DNA of 64,000 nucleotides, taken from the NCBI GenBank assembly GCA_000750105.3, contig JPHH03000060.1, forward strand, positions 1 through 64,000. The letters are read 5' to 3'. The position numbers and the translations under genes are program-made. Positions 12,375 to 24,312 of this stretch are shown here, one piece after another. This stretch comes from Tolypocladium sp. Sup5 PDA-1 (Eukaryota; Ascomycota; Sordariomycetes; Hypocreales; Ophiocordycipitaceae). Under the pieces are notes generated by a model that worked only from the letters and a program-made list of their open reading frames with translations, did not search any database and was not told the DNA's origin. The stretch's first letter is position 1. Each line of letters begins with the position of its first letter.

Positions 12375-13508
12375 ATGGCGTACAACAGGCCGTACGACCC
12401 GGATGCTCTGCCCAGGTAAGGCCCGCGCGACGCCCCTCATCTGCCACCACCATCACCACCACCGCCCCGCCATGTCTCGAACCCAGGCCGCTGACGCAGA
12501 TGCCCTCTTCGCAGATTCGCCGAGCCCGAGCCCGTACGTATTGAATTCGCCGCTGCAGAGGGATGGTGCGAGAGCACGGGCAGCGAGATCATTGACTCAC
12601 AGCTGGACAGAAGCCCGGCTCGGTGCCAGCTCCCCCGCCAAGCTCCTCCCACCACCCGCCGCGGTACGACTCGAAGCCGCCGCCGCCGGTGCCGACATAT
12701 TCACACGCACAGCAGCAGCCGACGTATTCACACCCCCAGCAACATCAGCAGCAGCAGCAGCAGCAGCAGCAGCCGAACTATGCCCACGCGTCGCCGCCTC
12801 CCGGGCCCGGGCGTGGGCCAGGGTCCCAGTCGTCGTCTCACAGCCGTCTCCAGCAGCAGCAGAGCTCTCGACTGCCCCCGTCGCCGGCACCGGATGCGGG
12901 ATCGGGATCAGACCCGACGCTGCTGCCGCTCTTTAGAGCCGTAGACAAGGACGGTGAGTGCATTCCAGATGCTTAAGAGGATGGTTCCTGTGGTCGCTAG
13001 CCGGCTGGATATAGTACAAAGTTACTTACACTGACACCCCCCAGGCATCGGGCAGCTCTCCGAAAAGGAGCTCTCGGCCGCCCTCGTCAACGGCGACTGG
13101 ACCGCCTTCGACATCCAGACGGTCCGCATGATGATCCGCATGTTCGACTCGGACCGCAACGGCACCATCAACTTCGACGAGTTCTGCGGCCTCTGGTCCT
13201 TCCTCGCCTCGTGGCGCACCCTCTTCGACCGCTTCGACATCGACCGCAGCGGCAACATCTCCCTCTCCGAGTTCACCGACGCCCTCATCGCCTTCCGCTA
13301 CCGCCTCAGCCCCCAGTTCGTCGACCTGCTCTTCCGCACCTACGACAAGCGCAACGAGGGCGTCATGAGCTTCGACCTCTTCGTCCAGAGCTGCATCTCC
13401 CTCAAGCGCATGACCGACGTCTTCAAGAAGTACGACGACGACCGCGACGGCTTCATCACCCTGAGCTTCGAGGACTTTTTGAGCGAGATCCTCAAGCAGC
13501 TTAAGTAG
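12375..13508 (+). CDS. Penta-EF-hand calcium-binding protein (ALG-2/PEF1-like)
   Basis: Modelled with exons 12375-12415, 12515-12533, 12611-12953 and 13045-13508, 288 residues. The N-terminal ~130 residues are Pro/Gln-rich with a CAG-encoded poly-Gln run (12748-12771), typical of PEF proteins. The C-terminal domain has five EF-hands: DKDGIGQLSEKE, DSDRNGTINFDE, DIDRSGNISLSE, a degenerate DKRNEGVMSFDL and DDDRDGFITLSF. Homologues such as yeast Pef1 bind membranes or partner proteins in a calcium-dependent way. Exon 2 (19 nt) is uncertain: a second splice choice (12487-12533 joined to 12603) also keeps the frame and changes only the disordered N-terminus. The EF-hand part is secure. Confidence 0.88.
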
Positions 13509-13912
13509 CTGCACCCCTTTCCTCTCTATCTGCTTTTCTTGTTGTTCTTCGAGGGGACCGTGGTTGTGTATGCCGGGACAAACAACGTCCATGGGCATCA
13601 GGCAGGATCAACGTCGATCTCGGGGGTATAATGCCGACACTATGTGCGTGCGTGGACGGATGGGTCTACTGGGTGGGTGGGTGGTCGTATGGATGGATGA
13701 TACCCTCACGCTGTGGCCGAGTCTTCCTCTTACTTGCGAGATAGTTGGCCTCGTCCCCATTGCCCAATCTATCAGGGACGAGCATGAACATGCAGGAATG
13801 GGACTTGACATATGAAGGCATTACAATTGATGTTTTTAGTCAAGTGACAAAATTAAAAGGTCGTGATAGACTTCCTCCGCCGAGGGTATTAATCATAAGA
13901 GAAAAATGGCAG
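13509..13912. other. Intergenic 3' flanks
   Basis: Gap between convergent genes, A/T-richer toward 13800-13910, with no gene seen. Confidence 0.6.
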
Positions 13913-15196
13913 TCAAACGCCCAGCCATGAAGTATTAGTAGGAGCGTATTTGGCCAGAGGCGGCGTGGGCACGCTGAATTCCTCCCTCCACACGCCCTCG
14001 CTCGTCAATGTTACCTCCTCTCCAGGGCTCAAGGCGAGGATCTCGGTCGGCTTGGCATGCTTCTTGCTGCGAACGGACATCTTGTCCCCCATGGTCCGGT
14101 GGATGACTTCCCTCACCGCGTCTCGGTCCCGTTTCTTCCTGTGCGTCACCCTCTTCGCCAAGCCCGTGACAGACTTCTCTCCATCGTATGTACTGATCCA
14201 AGCTCGCGCCCCCATGGCAGCTGCCGTTTGCTGTCCCGCCTGCATTCCAGGACTGACGTTGCCACCCAGCCACCAGGGGTGTGACACGGTATCAAAGCAG
14301 TGCAGGAGAGCCGTCAAGGGCAGTGCGGCTTCATTGAGAAGATGGGAGGTGACATACGGCTTCAAACTGCCGTAGGACACCCCGTGGGGAGAGAAGATGA
14401 CTGAGACGGCTCGGTCGCGGGCGTGCGGCGACAGAGAGGCAGTAGACCGGGCTGCTCGCAGAGTCGGAAGGATTGGCGACTCGGGCGGCGTGGGAGTACC
14501 GAAGAGGGTAAAAGAGAGTCCATTGGCCGCGCCCAGCAAGGAGAGACGCGGTGCGGGCAGTTGAGGAGGGCAGGCAGAGATGGGAGATGTTGGTGTCGTC
14601 GGAGGTGTTAGAACCGGACGTCGGAAGACGGATGGTCCAGACGGAGGAGGCCGATATGTTATGCCAATGGCCGAGTGCAAGCCGGTGAGATCTCGCTTCT
14701 GAGGGATAAAGGATATGGTCACCTCGCCTTCTTCTCCGCCAAACACTTGTGGTGGAACTGAGACCCGGGTGACTGTATCTTGGCCGATTTGCCGAGGATC
14801 CCCCCAACGATGAAGAGCCCTGACCATGTCCTTGTCGAAGTGCTTCCAGCTCCGTATCAACCTGGCTGCCGTAGGCTCTGCCAAGATGAGCGTCTTCGTG
14901 TTGGACCGAGGCAGCTGCCGGAGGGTAGCTTCATTGCAATGGTCACTCCGACTGTGGCTGATGATGACGAGATCTGGCTCTGGCAGGTCTTGTAGCGTAG
15001 AGACACATGCTTCCTGTGCGCGTGTTGTCGAAGATATCTTGGAGTGGAGGATGGTGGACGGCCCAACGATCCAAGGGTCGAGAAGGATTCGAAATGGCTC
15101 CGACAGCGTGCTTAGCCCTGGCGAGGCCGTCTCGATGGGCTCAAAGATGAGAAAGAAAGAAGCATCGCCGTTCAGCTGCTTGACGGTGAGTGCCAT
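13913..15196 (-). CDS. Metallo-beta-lactamase-fold protein with altered metal motif
   Basis: One uninterrupted frame of 427 residues starting at the first in-frame ATG (15196). The fold is suggested by the N-terminal LLDPWIVGPS strand-turn, the ISHSRSDHCNEATLRQLP segment where the HxHxDH metal motif is expected, and the later FSPHGVSYGSL and TYDGEKSV segments. The second His of HxHxDH is Arg here (H-S-R-S-D-H). From memory, this sort of change is common in a fungal branch of MBL proteins, so the enzyme may use one metal ion or none. Substrate and pathway are unknown. A Pro/Ser-rich insert (about residues 190-240) lies in the middle of the domain. It is convergent with the PEF gene. Confidence 0.75.
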   Translation of the reverse strand: MALTVKQLNGDASFFLIFEPIETASPGLSTLSEPFRILLDPWIVGPSTILHSKISSTTRAQEACVSTLQDLPEPDLVIISHSRSDHCNEATLRQLPRSNTKTLILAEPTAARLIRSWKHFDKDMVRALHRWGDPRQIGQDTVTRVSVPPQVFGGEEGEVTISFIPQKRDLTGLHSAIGITYRPPPSGPSVFRRPVLTPPTTPTSPISACPPQLPAPRLSLLGAANGLSFTLFGTPTPPESPILPTLRAARSTASLSPHARDRAVSVIFSPHGVSYGSLKPYVTSHLLNEAALPLTALLHCFDTVSHPWWLGGNVSPGMQAGQQTAAAMGARAWISTYDGEKSVTGLAKRVTHRKKRDRDAVREVIHRTMGDKMSVRSKKHAKPTEILALSPGEEVTLTSEGVWREEFSVPTPPLAKYAPTNTSWLGV

Positions 15197-18100
15197 ATCG
15201 ACGTCTCTGCTGCCCAAAATGGCTGTTCGGTGGTATTGAAGTAAGAAGAGACATGGCCTGGGGTTGGGGGTATATCTAGGTCACGGTGCTGCCAGTGCTT
15301 GGTTGACGAAAGGCCATGGCAAGCAATAACAAACACTGGGGGAAGATGGCGGGAACGCATCGGGCCAAAGAATCCGGGGTTGCTGGCTACAATGTCTTGC
15401 ATTCGCTCGCCCCGGGTGACGATGAAAGGCACAGACCGAGAGGGAGGCATGGAGATAGATTAGAATTTAATGACGACTCGTATCGATACGAACTGAAACT
15501 GAGCAGAAGCACGTTTACCTGGGGCCTGGGCCAAATCCGTGGCCGATACGTAGCCCTGAACAGGAGGCACCTCTCGGACCTCGACTGTACGGAAGTGTAA
15601 TGACACTGGGGCTATGGAGGCCGACGGGGTCATCCCAAAACGAGAGGAAGCGGTCGCTGAGGTGTTTGAAGGGCCGTCTAAAGCGCGCGATTACGCCTGT
15701 TTCACTTGAACAAGGCGATAAGACTGGTGATTGAATTCCTCAGGTCGACGACACAAAGAAACATGGTGGGGTGGTTTGTCGAAGTAACGCCGTGGACCGC
15801 ATACCAGTCCAAGGGTCTCGTGGGTTCGTCGGGGAATAAACAACGTCAATTGCCTCAATTGCCTCGTCAAAGCCGTTGACAATGGTGAGTCTGAAGTGAG
15901 GCCAAAGGATTGGAGTTGGCCGTCGCCGTGCGAGCGCCTGATGAGACTCGGCTCCCATTGTGGGATTTTATGCTTCAGGCGTCCAGACTAGTCAGAGGCC
16001 GTAAATCAGGACGGGAAACCGTTTACCGTGGCCATTGCGTATTGTCGAGTCCTGCTGGGTCACTTGCACCTTGGGTAGGTAGAAAGAAGGTTCGAATATC
16101 CGTGGCCATGTCAGCCATGCGACGGAGCCTGCTCGTGGGAAATGCGTGTATCGTATCTGTACTCCGTACTCTGTAGTCCGTACGGAGTGGCGACGTTGGA
16201 CCGCGGAAGAAGAGAGCTACTCGTTCAGTAGCATTGGACAAATGACATGCATCGGACCTGCCATCTGCCAACCTCTGGGGGCGCAGGGCGGTCAAGGGTC
16301 CAGCGCGGGGTCACCGCCTCGAGATAATACCGGGCCTATCGGTAGGGAAGTTACGCCTCGGCTGCTCGTCAGTGTAGCTTTTGAGAAAGAGCATCTCAGT
16401 TCCATACCTTAACTTGCTGCATCAACAGGATGTCGGAATACGTAAGGTAGGTTGGCCTACTTCGTACGAAAATGGCAATAAGCCCCCTCGACCCTCATCA
16501 AGCCACGACGCGAATGCACGTCTGATGGGTGCTCAGGCCAAAGCCTGCGGGAAGCTCTGCTCCCCAGCTCCGAGAGTTGTCTGGCCGCACGCCAGTGATG
16601 TCAGTGTGCTTGGTGGTGCGACGCCCGCCCGCCAATACAACCTCAACTGCCCCTTGGGCCACCCACCCATCTCCCGGAAGCTCTGGCGCACTGCCAAGGG
16701 GTCGTATGGTGTGCCCCCGATGGTCTGGAAGGCTCGGGACCAGGACAAGCGACGGCAACAGAGAACAGGAAGCAGAGAAGGGGAAAATCTTCCCCTGATT
16801 CATGACAATTGCTAGGCACATGCGATGGTCGCCTGCAAACGAATAGGCACTTTTTTAATTCTCCTTGACGGCTGACAACGAGCCGGAAAAGCTCTAGCTG
16901 CCATTGGCTTGAGTTTACGAAGTAGGGTGAGGTCGGGTGTGCGAGACGCGGCGGTTGGCGCTGTCGGGCCCGCCGACGACGGACTGGTCAGCCCAAAGCG
17001 GAAACGACGACCCTTCCCTCGGGCGTCCAGCGGTACCTTATCGCATTATCAACCGAGGGTGCAGTAGGGGCTCTCGGGGTCTCCAGAGTCTTAAGGTAAG
17101 GCGTCCTGTGTCATGCAGATGATGCATGCAGCGGTCGACGAAAGTCATGGAGAGTTACAACCTCCAGAGCCGCGGTGATGAGCCTGCAAGTCCAACAACA
17201 ACGCACTCATGGCGCCGCCATCCGACTCTCTCACAATGCTTCCTCGTCGTTTCCCCCACTCAGAGTCACTCCAGGGAGCTTCCAGCTCCACCCAGCCGCC
17301 ATCCTTTCATGCCCACCATCCCTGCTCGATCCCACACACCACCTACCGCATCCAGTTGGAGCTTGCCAGCTGACGAGAAAAGACAGCTCCAGCCAGTGCA
17401 TGGGAGAGCTGGTCATCAAGCTGGGGATAGCTGCATGGGGCAACGGAGCTCAGCTCTTTTCCCCGAGCTCCTCCGCCGCCACCATCTCGCAGCTTTCGCA
17501 GCCGGTCAGGGGCAGCACCAGCAACGGATGGAGAATGAAGAAAAATGTCTTCGCTTTCGCCCGTCGACTCGCTGCTGCAACCACATACGAGTACAGGACT
17601 TGCTAGTCATTGATTCGACCCGAGGCACGGCGCCGCCCCCCACCACGGCCGTGCCGAGTCAGTGAGCACCTGAAGGTGTATCCTGTGATTTGCTGCCGCC
17701 CGTGCCCTGGCGCAAGACGCCTCGTCGACGCTCTGGCCACTGCAAGTGCGCGCACTGCAATGGCTGCAATGGCAAGCTCCATTCGTCCCTAGGCGCCGGC
17801 TTGCGTGCTACTGGCCAGAGAGTCGATGGAGTCGTCGATGTAGTGATGCACCTCGAGCTGGTGGCGGGGACTCGGTGCCCGCATAGAGCTTCATCTCTGA
17901 GCTCCCCATTGGCCGTCGTGCCATCCCGTGGTCCTCCCTCGCCAGTCGCTTTTGCCGCAGACCAGAGGCGCTAATGGCAGTGCTCCATCCGTGCTTGTGC
18001 CTCTGCAGCTGGGCAGTCAGATGAACGTCGACCAGAGCGAGCGAAACTGGCGACAGAGTTGGTGCATCGACCCCCGAGGACTTGACGTGACCTCCCGGCG

Positions 18101-19019
18101 CATTCCTCTTCGACATGCGACTCCTCCTCCTCCTCCAATCTTCAGCCCGCTGATCAACCCCCCCGCCTCTCCCCACGGCCTACCTACAGACGTCCATCAG
18201 GCTCCTCGTCGTGCCTCGTTCACCTCGTCCTTCTGTTGCACAGGATCAATCCTGCAGCTCCAGCTCTTATCCTGGCCCCTGCACGACCTGTTGCCCTACC
18301 CCCTCGTCCATATCGTGGGCACCTATCGCAGCACCACACCATTCACGCGGTCCGTCATTAATTGACTGACTGGCCGCCTGCTGCTCTCTCTGCTGGGTCA
18401 GCGGCGAACACCGGCAGCAGCACGCACCAGCAGAGCTCCCCATGAGGTCAGGTAGCGCCACCGCCGCAGCGCCCGACCTTGCCTCACCTGCAAACTCAAG
18501 CCCTGTAGCCGCTTCAATAGAGTTGCAGGCGCATCTTTCTACCGCCAGGCTGCCGTCCTCTCCAACAAACTTCACCTTCACCTTACATCGACCTGGTTCC
18601 TCCCACGACTCGCCGCCTCACCTCGTTCTAACCTTTTATGATTTTGCATCGTCTTGGCCCATACATATAACTCTTTTCCCTCCCAGCACATCAGCTTCTC
18701 TCTCCCGCAAAAACCCTTTTGCTAGTACTATTGCCGACTCTTTGTCGGCGTGTCTTGTGTAGCTATTGATTGACTACTTGATCGTCATTCTCTTGCTAGT
18801 CCTCCTTGGTCGCTCCTCTCACGAGCCGATAACAGATAGGGCGACGCTCGTCCGCTCGCTCACCTGCTCACCCGCCGCCGTCGTCGACTTGAGATGCGAA
18901 AGCTCTCTGCAGCTTCCGCCTATCCAATTGATCGACTCGGTCACTCATTAACCACCTTGCGCCCGACCTCGACAGCTCTCCTCCCCCGCTGACCTGCCTC
19001 TGCGCATGGTGGGGTCAAG
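15197..19019. other. 3.8-kb intergenic region and long C/T-rich leader
   Basis: No supportable gene. The motif GTACTCCGTAC lies at 16159-16169. From about 17100 to 19019 the plus strand is strongly pyrimidine-rich with short disconnected frames, consistent with the promoter and a long, possibly spliced 5' leader of the RING-like gene at 19020. Confidence 0.55.
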
Positions 19020-20781
19020 ATGCCGCCTCGTCCTTCCTTGACCTCTTCCTTTTCCATCACCGACTCCAACAATGAAGTCGTCTGTCCGCTGCGCAATCAA
19101 GATGGCTCCCACTGTCGCAAGCGATGCATCGGCGTGAGTCTCCCCCAGTCTCGAGCGTCTCAGCTCATCCCAGCCCGTCCCAGCTCGTCGTTCAGCTGCA
19201 GAGGCGCTCCCCCAAGCCGCCGTGGCAGAATCACCTCCGCCATCCCCCAACGGCAGCTGCAGAGCTCATCCATGTCGGTCGATTGATTGTCTCAGTGGTT
19301 CTGACATTCCCTGCCAACTCACAGGAGAAACGCTATCGCTCCATGCAAGAGCACATCCGTCGAGCGCACCCCGAGCACTACATTTCCAAGCTTCCCGCCA
19401 CCGAAGAGAGCTTCCACCTCATGATCAACACGCCGCCGCAAGAGCGCCGCAGTACCGACCAGCCATCGTCGTCTGCTGCCCAGAGTTTGTCCCCCCCGTT
19501 ACCACCTCGTACGCTTGTCGCTGGACCGAGGCTAACCTGCCGCCAGACTTACATGACAGGCGCAACTACTACCGCGACGGCTCGAGCAATCCGGGAACAC
19601 CGCGCCATGCCGATGAGTACACCACCAGCGGTGGTGGCTCTTTGCTGGGAACAGCCAGCGCCGCCGCAGCCCTAGCTGAGCTTCACGGCATCAAGTCTGA
19701 GAGAGAGTCCGACATGGATCGTGTACGTGATCCTTATGCCCGTCATCCCACTACGACCCCGCGGCCTATCGATAGCATCGATAGCCAATCCCCCCAATCC
19801 CAAGACAACAACGGCTCACATTTCGGCCTCGCCCTTAGGATTATTATTCGGATACGGATGGGCGGCGCATCCCTCGCTCTTCGATTGAACTGCCCCCTCT
19901 GCAATTCGCCCACAACGACATCACGAGCGATCCAAGGCAGCGCGAGATTCTCCCGTCCCTTATGGCAACTTCACCACCAGCTGAGCGCAGCTCGACTCTG
20001 CCACCCTTCCAGCGTTCCATGGGACCCAATCGGCCTCGGAAGCAGTCGGTGACAAAGCGCGGACGGGAATCACAACACAAAAAGAAGAGCTCTCGTGGCT
20101 CCGCCGCCGATTGGCTCCGGCGTGTCCAAAACGAGGAGAGGATGAGACCAGGTAACAATGACCGCAAGGCCGTGTCCGCTGAGCCCTCTGCAGGTTATGG
20201 AAAGCGCTGGGAGGATCTCATAGACGCCGCGGATCAAGCTGCTTCGGCAGCTGGCGACATTGACGAGGACCGCACACCGGTGAGTTGGCACCAACCTTTT
20301 GTGTGAATGTTCCCCTGGTGCTACCAGTTGCATGCTGACGGTGGCATTGCAGGTACCCCAGTCGCCCATCTCATTTCATCGAGGCTCTATGCCACCATTC
20401 CAGCAGCAGCAGTTCCAGACCGGGGGCTACCAGGCGTCCCCTTTGCAGCAGGCTCTCACCCCACCGTCGTACAACCAAGACATCGTGGACCCCTTCCCGT
20501 CGGTGGAGAGCGGCGAAAGCGGAGAGAACTTCCACATTGGGTCGCGCGGGCTCTCCGACTCTTCCCCGAGCTACTCTTCTTCGCAAAACATCCAGATTTA
20601 CTGCGCAGCCTGCCAGGGAGTGTCACTACTCAAGAGCTCGTACGCTTGCACAGAATGCATCAGCGGCCTGTGCTCGACGTGCGTCGAAGTCCTCTTGGCG
20701 GAGCAGGGAGCGCGAAGGAAGTGTCCCCGCTGTGCCACCATCGGCGGCCGGTTCAAGCCTTTCCAGCTCGACATTAGATGA
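19020..20781 (+). CDS. Fungal RING-like zinc-binding protein (439 aa)
   Basis: Five exons (19020-19133, 19325-19484, 19547-19722, 19839-20279, 20353-20781) join in frame to 439 residues. The N-terminus has a zinc-finger-like pattern, CPLRNQDGSHCRKRC followed by QEHIRRAHPEHY. The middle is disordered with Ser/Pro-rich tracts and a conserved GKRWEDLIDAADQAASAA helix. The C-terminus carries four CxxC pairs in about 45 residues (YCAACQ, ACTEC, LCSTC, KCPRC) ending GGRFKPFQLDIR, a RING-like or treble-clef zinc site. This architecture recurs in ascomycetes as a hypothetical protein; ubiquitin-ligase activity is possible but unproven. The intron at 19723-19838 is chosen because it restores DYYSDTDGRR and the downstream frame. 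Confidence 0.85.
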
Positions 20782-21510
20782 ATGGCTCCTCCACTGGGAC
20801 TCACATATTACCTCTTTTCCTTTGGTTAACGGTGTCGGAAAAAGAACTTGATAAGACACCCCATATCATCGTTTACTGGCGCACCCCGGATAGCATTATA
20901 CAGGATTCTGGCTTCTTACATTGGAGGTGTGCACAAATCTTGGACACGGGATCTCCGGCGCACCTGGAGGCTCAGTCTGCTCGATCCTTTCGCCATACCA
21001 TATGTCGGTCCTTTCTGTTTACTCCCATATGGTTGGCACGTTTCTTTTTTGTTTATGGTGGCTATGGTTCCCGGCGTTCAGATTGGCAAACCCTTTGGTT
21101 GGGTATCTCTGTGGGCGGCAGACTGTCGAATGCCTGACGATTGTCATGGGCTGTTATGTGTTATGCTTTCATGGGCTTTGGTTTATAATGTGGCTACTTG
21201 CGACGTCTCCAATCGTTATGTGCTAGGATAGTCGAATGAACGTTCACATCATCTTGATGGCTCGTCGCGTCGTTCTTGGTCGTGAGCCGTGACAGATTGG
21301 TGGCTCCTTGAATTGGAATCCGCGGGTGAAAGTAGTATTTGACGCCCTAATCAACGCCAACCCTTATGACCACTGTTACATGCATCCGAGAGACCCATGC
21401 TCTCCGATTTGTGAGAAGCAAAATAAAATAAAAACCAACGCCGTCTTGCGCATTTTGCGGCCCCAACTCCACCATAACAACAGCAAAGAGGCCCCTTGAG
21501 TAGCGTACAA
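20782..21510. other. Intergenic 3' flanks of convergent genes
   Basis: T-rich 3' flank of the RING-like gene followed by the 3' flank of the HCA59-like gene. The open frames here have no coding character. Confidence 0.6.
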
Positions 21511-22650
21511 CTACATCCTCTTGCCCGACTTCTCCTTTTCCTGCTTCAGCAGCATGTCCCTGACGGCGGCCCTCTGGTTCCGGCTGCCGCCGAGCTTGGG
21601 CCCCTTGAGGACGTCGCCTGTCGGCTGCTGCTGGCGCGTGGGTACAGGGGGACGCTTGCGCTGGCGGCGCTGGGCCATTTCGTCGAGGTACTGCTGGCGG
21701 AACTGCTCGGCCATGCGGTCGTCGGCGGTGAGGTCGTCGCCAGGGGTGGAGGAGGCTGGTGCGGTGGACTGGGCGGGGACGTCATATACATCCACTGGGA
21801 GAGGTTTGGAGTTAGCTATAGGAGTTTAACGGCCGGGGGGGGGGGGGGGGTTGTACATTTGTTTTCGTGGAGGAACTGCTCGACGAGCTGGTCACGCTTA
21901 ATGTCGTCACTCCCGCGCCTGTTTCGCCCACGGCGCGGCTTGGGGGGCTTCTCGGTGCGCTGCCTCTTTGCGTTACCGCGGCCGTCCCAGGTATTGTCCG
22001 GGACGTCGACCTCGAGCAGCTTGCCGTGCTTGGTCGGCTGGTCGGCCACCTTGTCGGACGAACCGGGCGGTGCCTGCTCGGCGGGCTGGCTCTGCAGCGG
22101 CGCGGGAGGGGCGTCTGGCTGATTGGAAGTGCCCGATGGGCCATTGCGGCTAGACAGGCGGGACTCTATATACTCGTTCCTTGAATGATTAGCGCCAGCT
22201 CCGGAGTGTGCGGTGCGTGCCGCGAGGCACAATGAGAGGGACGTACATGTACTTGTCGTTGAGGTCGGCGATGAGCCCCGTCTGGTGCGTGAAGCGGTCG
22301 GCGATGCCCTTGACGGGGGCGCTGCCCTCCTCCTGGGCGCGTCGGACGAGCGCGTGGTTCGCGCCGGCATCGTCGTTTGCGCGGGTATTTGAGGTGAAGC
22401 CCACGCCGCCGAGGCGTCTGCTGCGGGCGTTGCGCAGGCGCAAGGTGGCGGCCAGGGCCGACTCTTCCTCGGTATCGGGCCCGCCTACGTGGGCTTCAGA
22501 CGACGCGGGGGGCGATTCGGTCCCAGGGCTGGCGCGCGCGCGAGAGCTGCCATGGTCGTCGTCCGGGCGCTGGCGATACGCCTTGCGCTTCTTGCTGGCC
22601 TTGAAGCGGACGGGGTCGGACGCCGCGTCTTGGCTGGAGGGGGGGTCCAT
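21511..22650 (-). CDS. HCA59 / C9orf78 / Tls1-family nuclear protein
   Basis: Three exons on the minus strand (22650-22247, 22179-21857, 21794-21511) encode 336 residues. The family hallmarks are LRLRNARSRRLGGVGF near residue 80 and RFTHQTGLIADLNDKYMNEYIESRL, which is restored only by removing the first intron. The C-terminus is a charged helix with RMAEQFRQQYLDEMAQRRQRK. In animals the relative C9orf78 is a spliceosome component; fission yeast Tls1 acts in splicing of shelterin and silencing factors. A nuclear role in splicing is therefore the best inference. The second intron contains a long poly-C run on the coding strand (plus-strand G run around 21835-21850), directly after the donor. 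Confidence 0.88.
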
Positions 22651-22914
22651 GGCGGCGGACTTCTTCCTGCTGGCTCAGGAGCTCGTCTGCGAGGAAGCCA
22701 GTGGATGGCCCATGGGGTGCGAGGCGTGTGTGCGTAGGGAGAGATTGGGAATCTGGGGCGATGAGGCTCGAGGTGGGTTGATCTTCCAAGGTGGGGCCCG
22801 CTATCTGGGCTGCCTTGACGGCTGCGAGCTGTGCTACGAGTACAGTACAGGTGACGCACAGACGTCAAAGGCACCCGCGTCTGTTACAGTGGATACTGCT
22901 CCCCAGAGTCAACA

Positions 22915-23690
22915 TTGCCTCAGACATCATCCAAATCCAACGCGGACCGGGACGAGAACCAGAGCAATCACGGCCTGGGCTCTCCAACCACGGGCAAAGT
23001 CACTTTACCGAGCCCATCGTTTCCTCCGCATCGACCGGCGCCGCTCTCGTCTCCAATCGAAGGCGCCCTCGCACGCCACGCCGCGTTGACGCCGGAGAAG
23101 CGGCCGCCAGCCCCCGAGGATCCCCGCGTGGCACAGCGCAAGAACGAGTTTACCTTGCTCTGCACCATTCAACAGGAGCTGAAGCGGCGGAAGAATATGC
23201 CCATGTTCGACGACGCGCAGTTGGGACAGGTCCGCGTGGTGTGCGGCGCGCAGTTCGACATCGACGAGGAGAACCCCATCGACCTTGAGCCACGATGCTT
23301 CCTCCCCGGACTGGTGGACAGGATGGAAGCGGCTGTAACACAGGTTCCCGGGAGGGACCTGGACCTGGAACCAATATCCGTTCATAGATGGAAGACATAT
23401 GGTCATCCAAAGTTTTACTGCGCCTCCGACGCCTTCGACGACGCCTTGCTCCATGGCGGTTTCTGCGAGACTACGGCCTCCAAGACTTTTGCCTCGAGGC
23501 TTGACAGATATGGGCTTGAATTTCGCCTCCCCGTGTTCCTGACGTTGTGTCAGTTATCGTTCCAATAATCCCTTTTGTTCATGTATTTGGACTTCGTCAT
23601 GAGCTTCCACGGGAGGTTCTCGTCACGGATCCTTCGGGTCTATCTTGAGCGAGAAGAGCCACACTCGCAAGTAATATCTGTTGGAGTCTG
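22915..23690 (+). pseudogene. Decayed paralogue of the 24313 gene
   Basis: An open frame to 23568 shares its core with the intact neighbour 1.3 kb downstream: RKNEFTLLCTI against RKDDFKTLCTI, and VVCGAQFDIDEENPIDLEPR against VVCGAPFNIDDEDPIDVDPR. It has no ATG before the conserved block, although the frame is open from 22855. It stops after a segment matching the neighbour's middle. About 80 residues of the neighbour are missing, after which the C-terminal block reappears at 23593 as SFHGRFSSRILRVYLER and soon ends. A 5' loss plus internal deletion after tandem duplication fits best; a spliced divergent gene with an unseen first exon is the alternative. Confidence 0.7.
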
Positions 23691-24312
23691 ACACACGTTT
23701 GGCATGGCCGTGGCATTTGCGTAGTAACATGTCACTCATGTAGCTGGATGCTGTAGTCGTCGCCCAGGAGCTGCGGCCACGACGGCCTATGGGTTCACCG
23801 ACTACTGCTTCGTACAGCACAACGAGGCAGGCGGGCCGGCGTTTACAGTAAGGTCCATCGCATCCTTGAAGCAAAACCACGCAACCGGCAGCGCAAACCC
23901 AGCTCGCAGGCAACTGTTCTTCTTATGAGGCATGGCCAAAAGACAACATACGTCATCGCTGCAGGCTCAACCGGGCTGCATCATCGTCCTGGCAAAGATA
24001 TCTGGTCAAGAACATCATCGTCTGTACAGGTACTGGAGTAGTGGTGATTGGTCAGATTGGAGGTGGGCCCGGGGGTTTGTTGATGGCCGCCGCAGCGGGC
24101 CGCCCCCTGCGCGCGCCAACTGGAGTTACCGTGGGGACTGTGCCCCAAGCTCAAGCAACAAACCTCACCGCAACACAAACATCAACGGTCTTCGCACAAC
24201 ACAACGGCCCAGCCCTCGCTCTGATTATACGCCCGCCACAACTTGCCGGGATTGACTTGTTTCCCTCCCCACTCGTCACGAGTTGAAGCTCGCCAGCGGC
24301 CCCGATTCAAAC
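23691..24312. other. Spacer between tandem paralogues
   Basis: About 620 bp without a supportable gene. It includes the promoter of the intact copy. Confidence 0.55.

Noticed and set aside
17126..18960. Several plus-strand frames upstream of the RING-like gene
   Set aside because: C/T-rich low-complexity translation (Ser/Pro/Leu) without motifs; better explained as leader and promoter.
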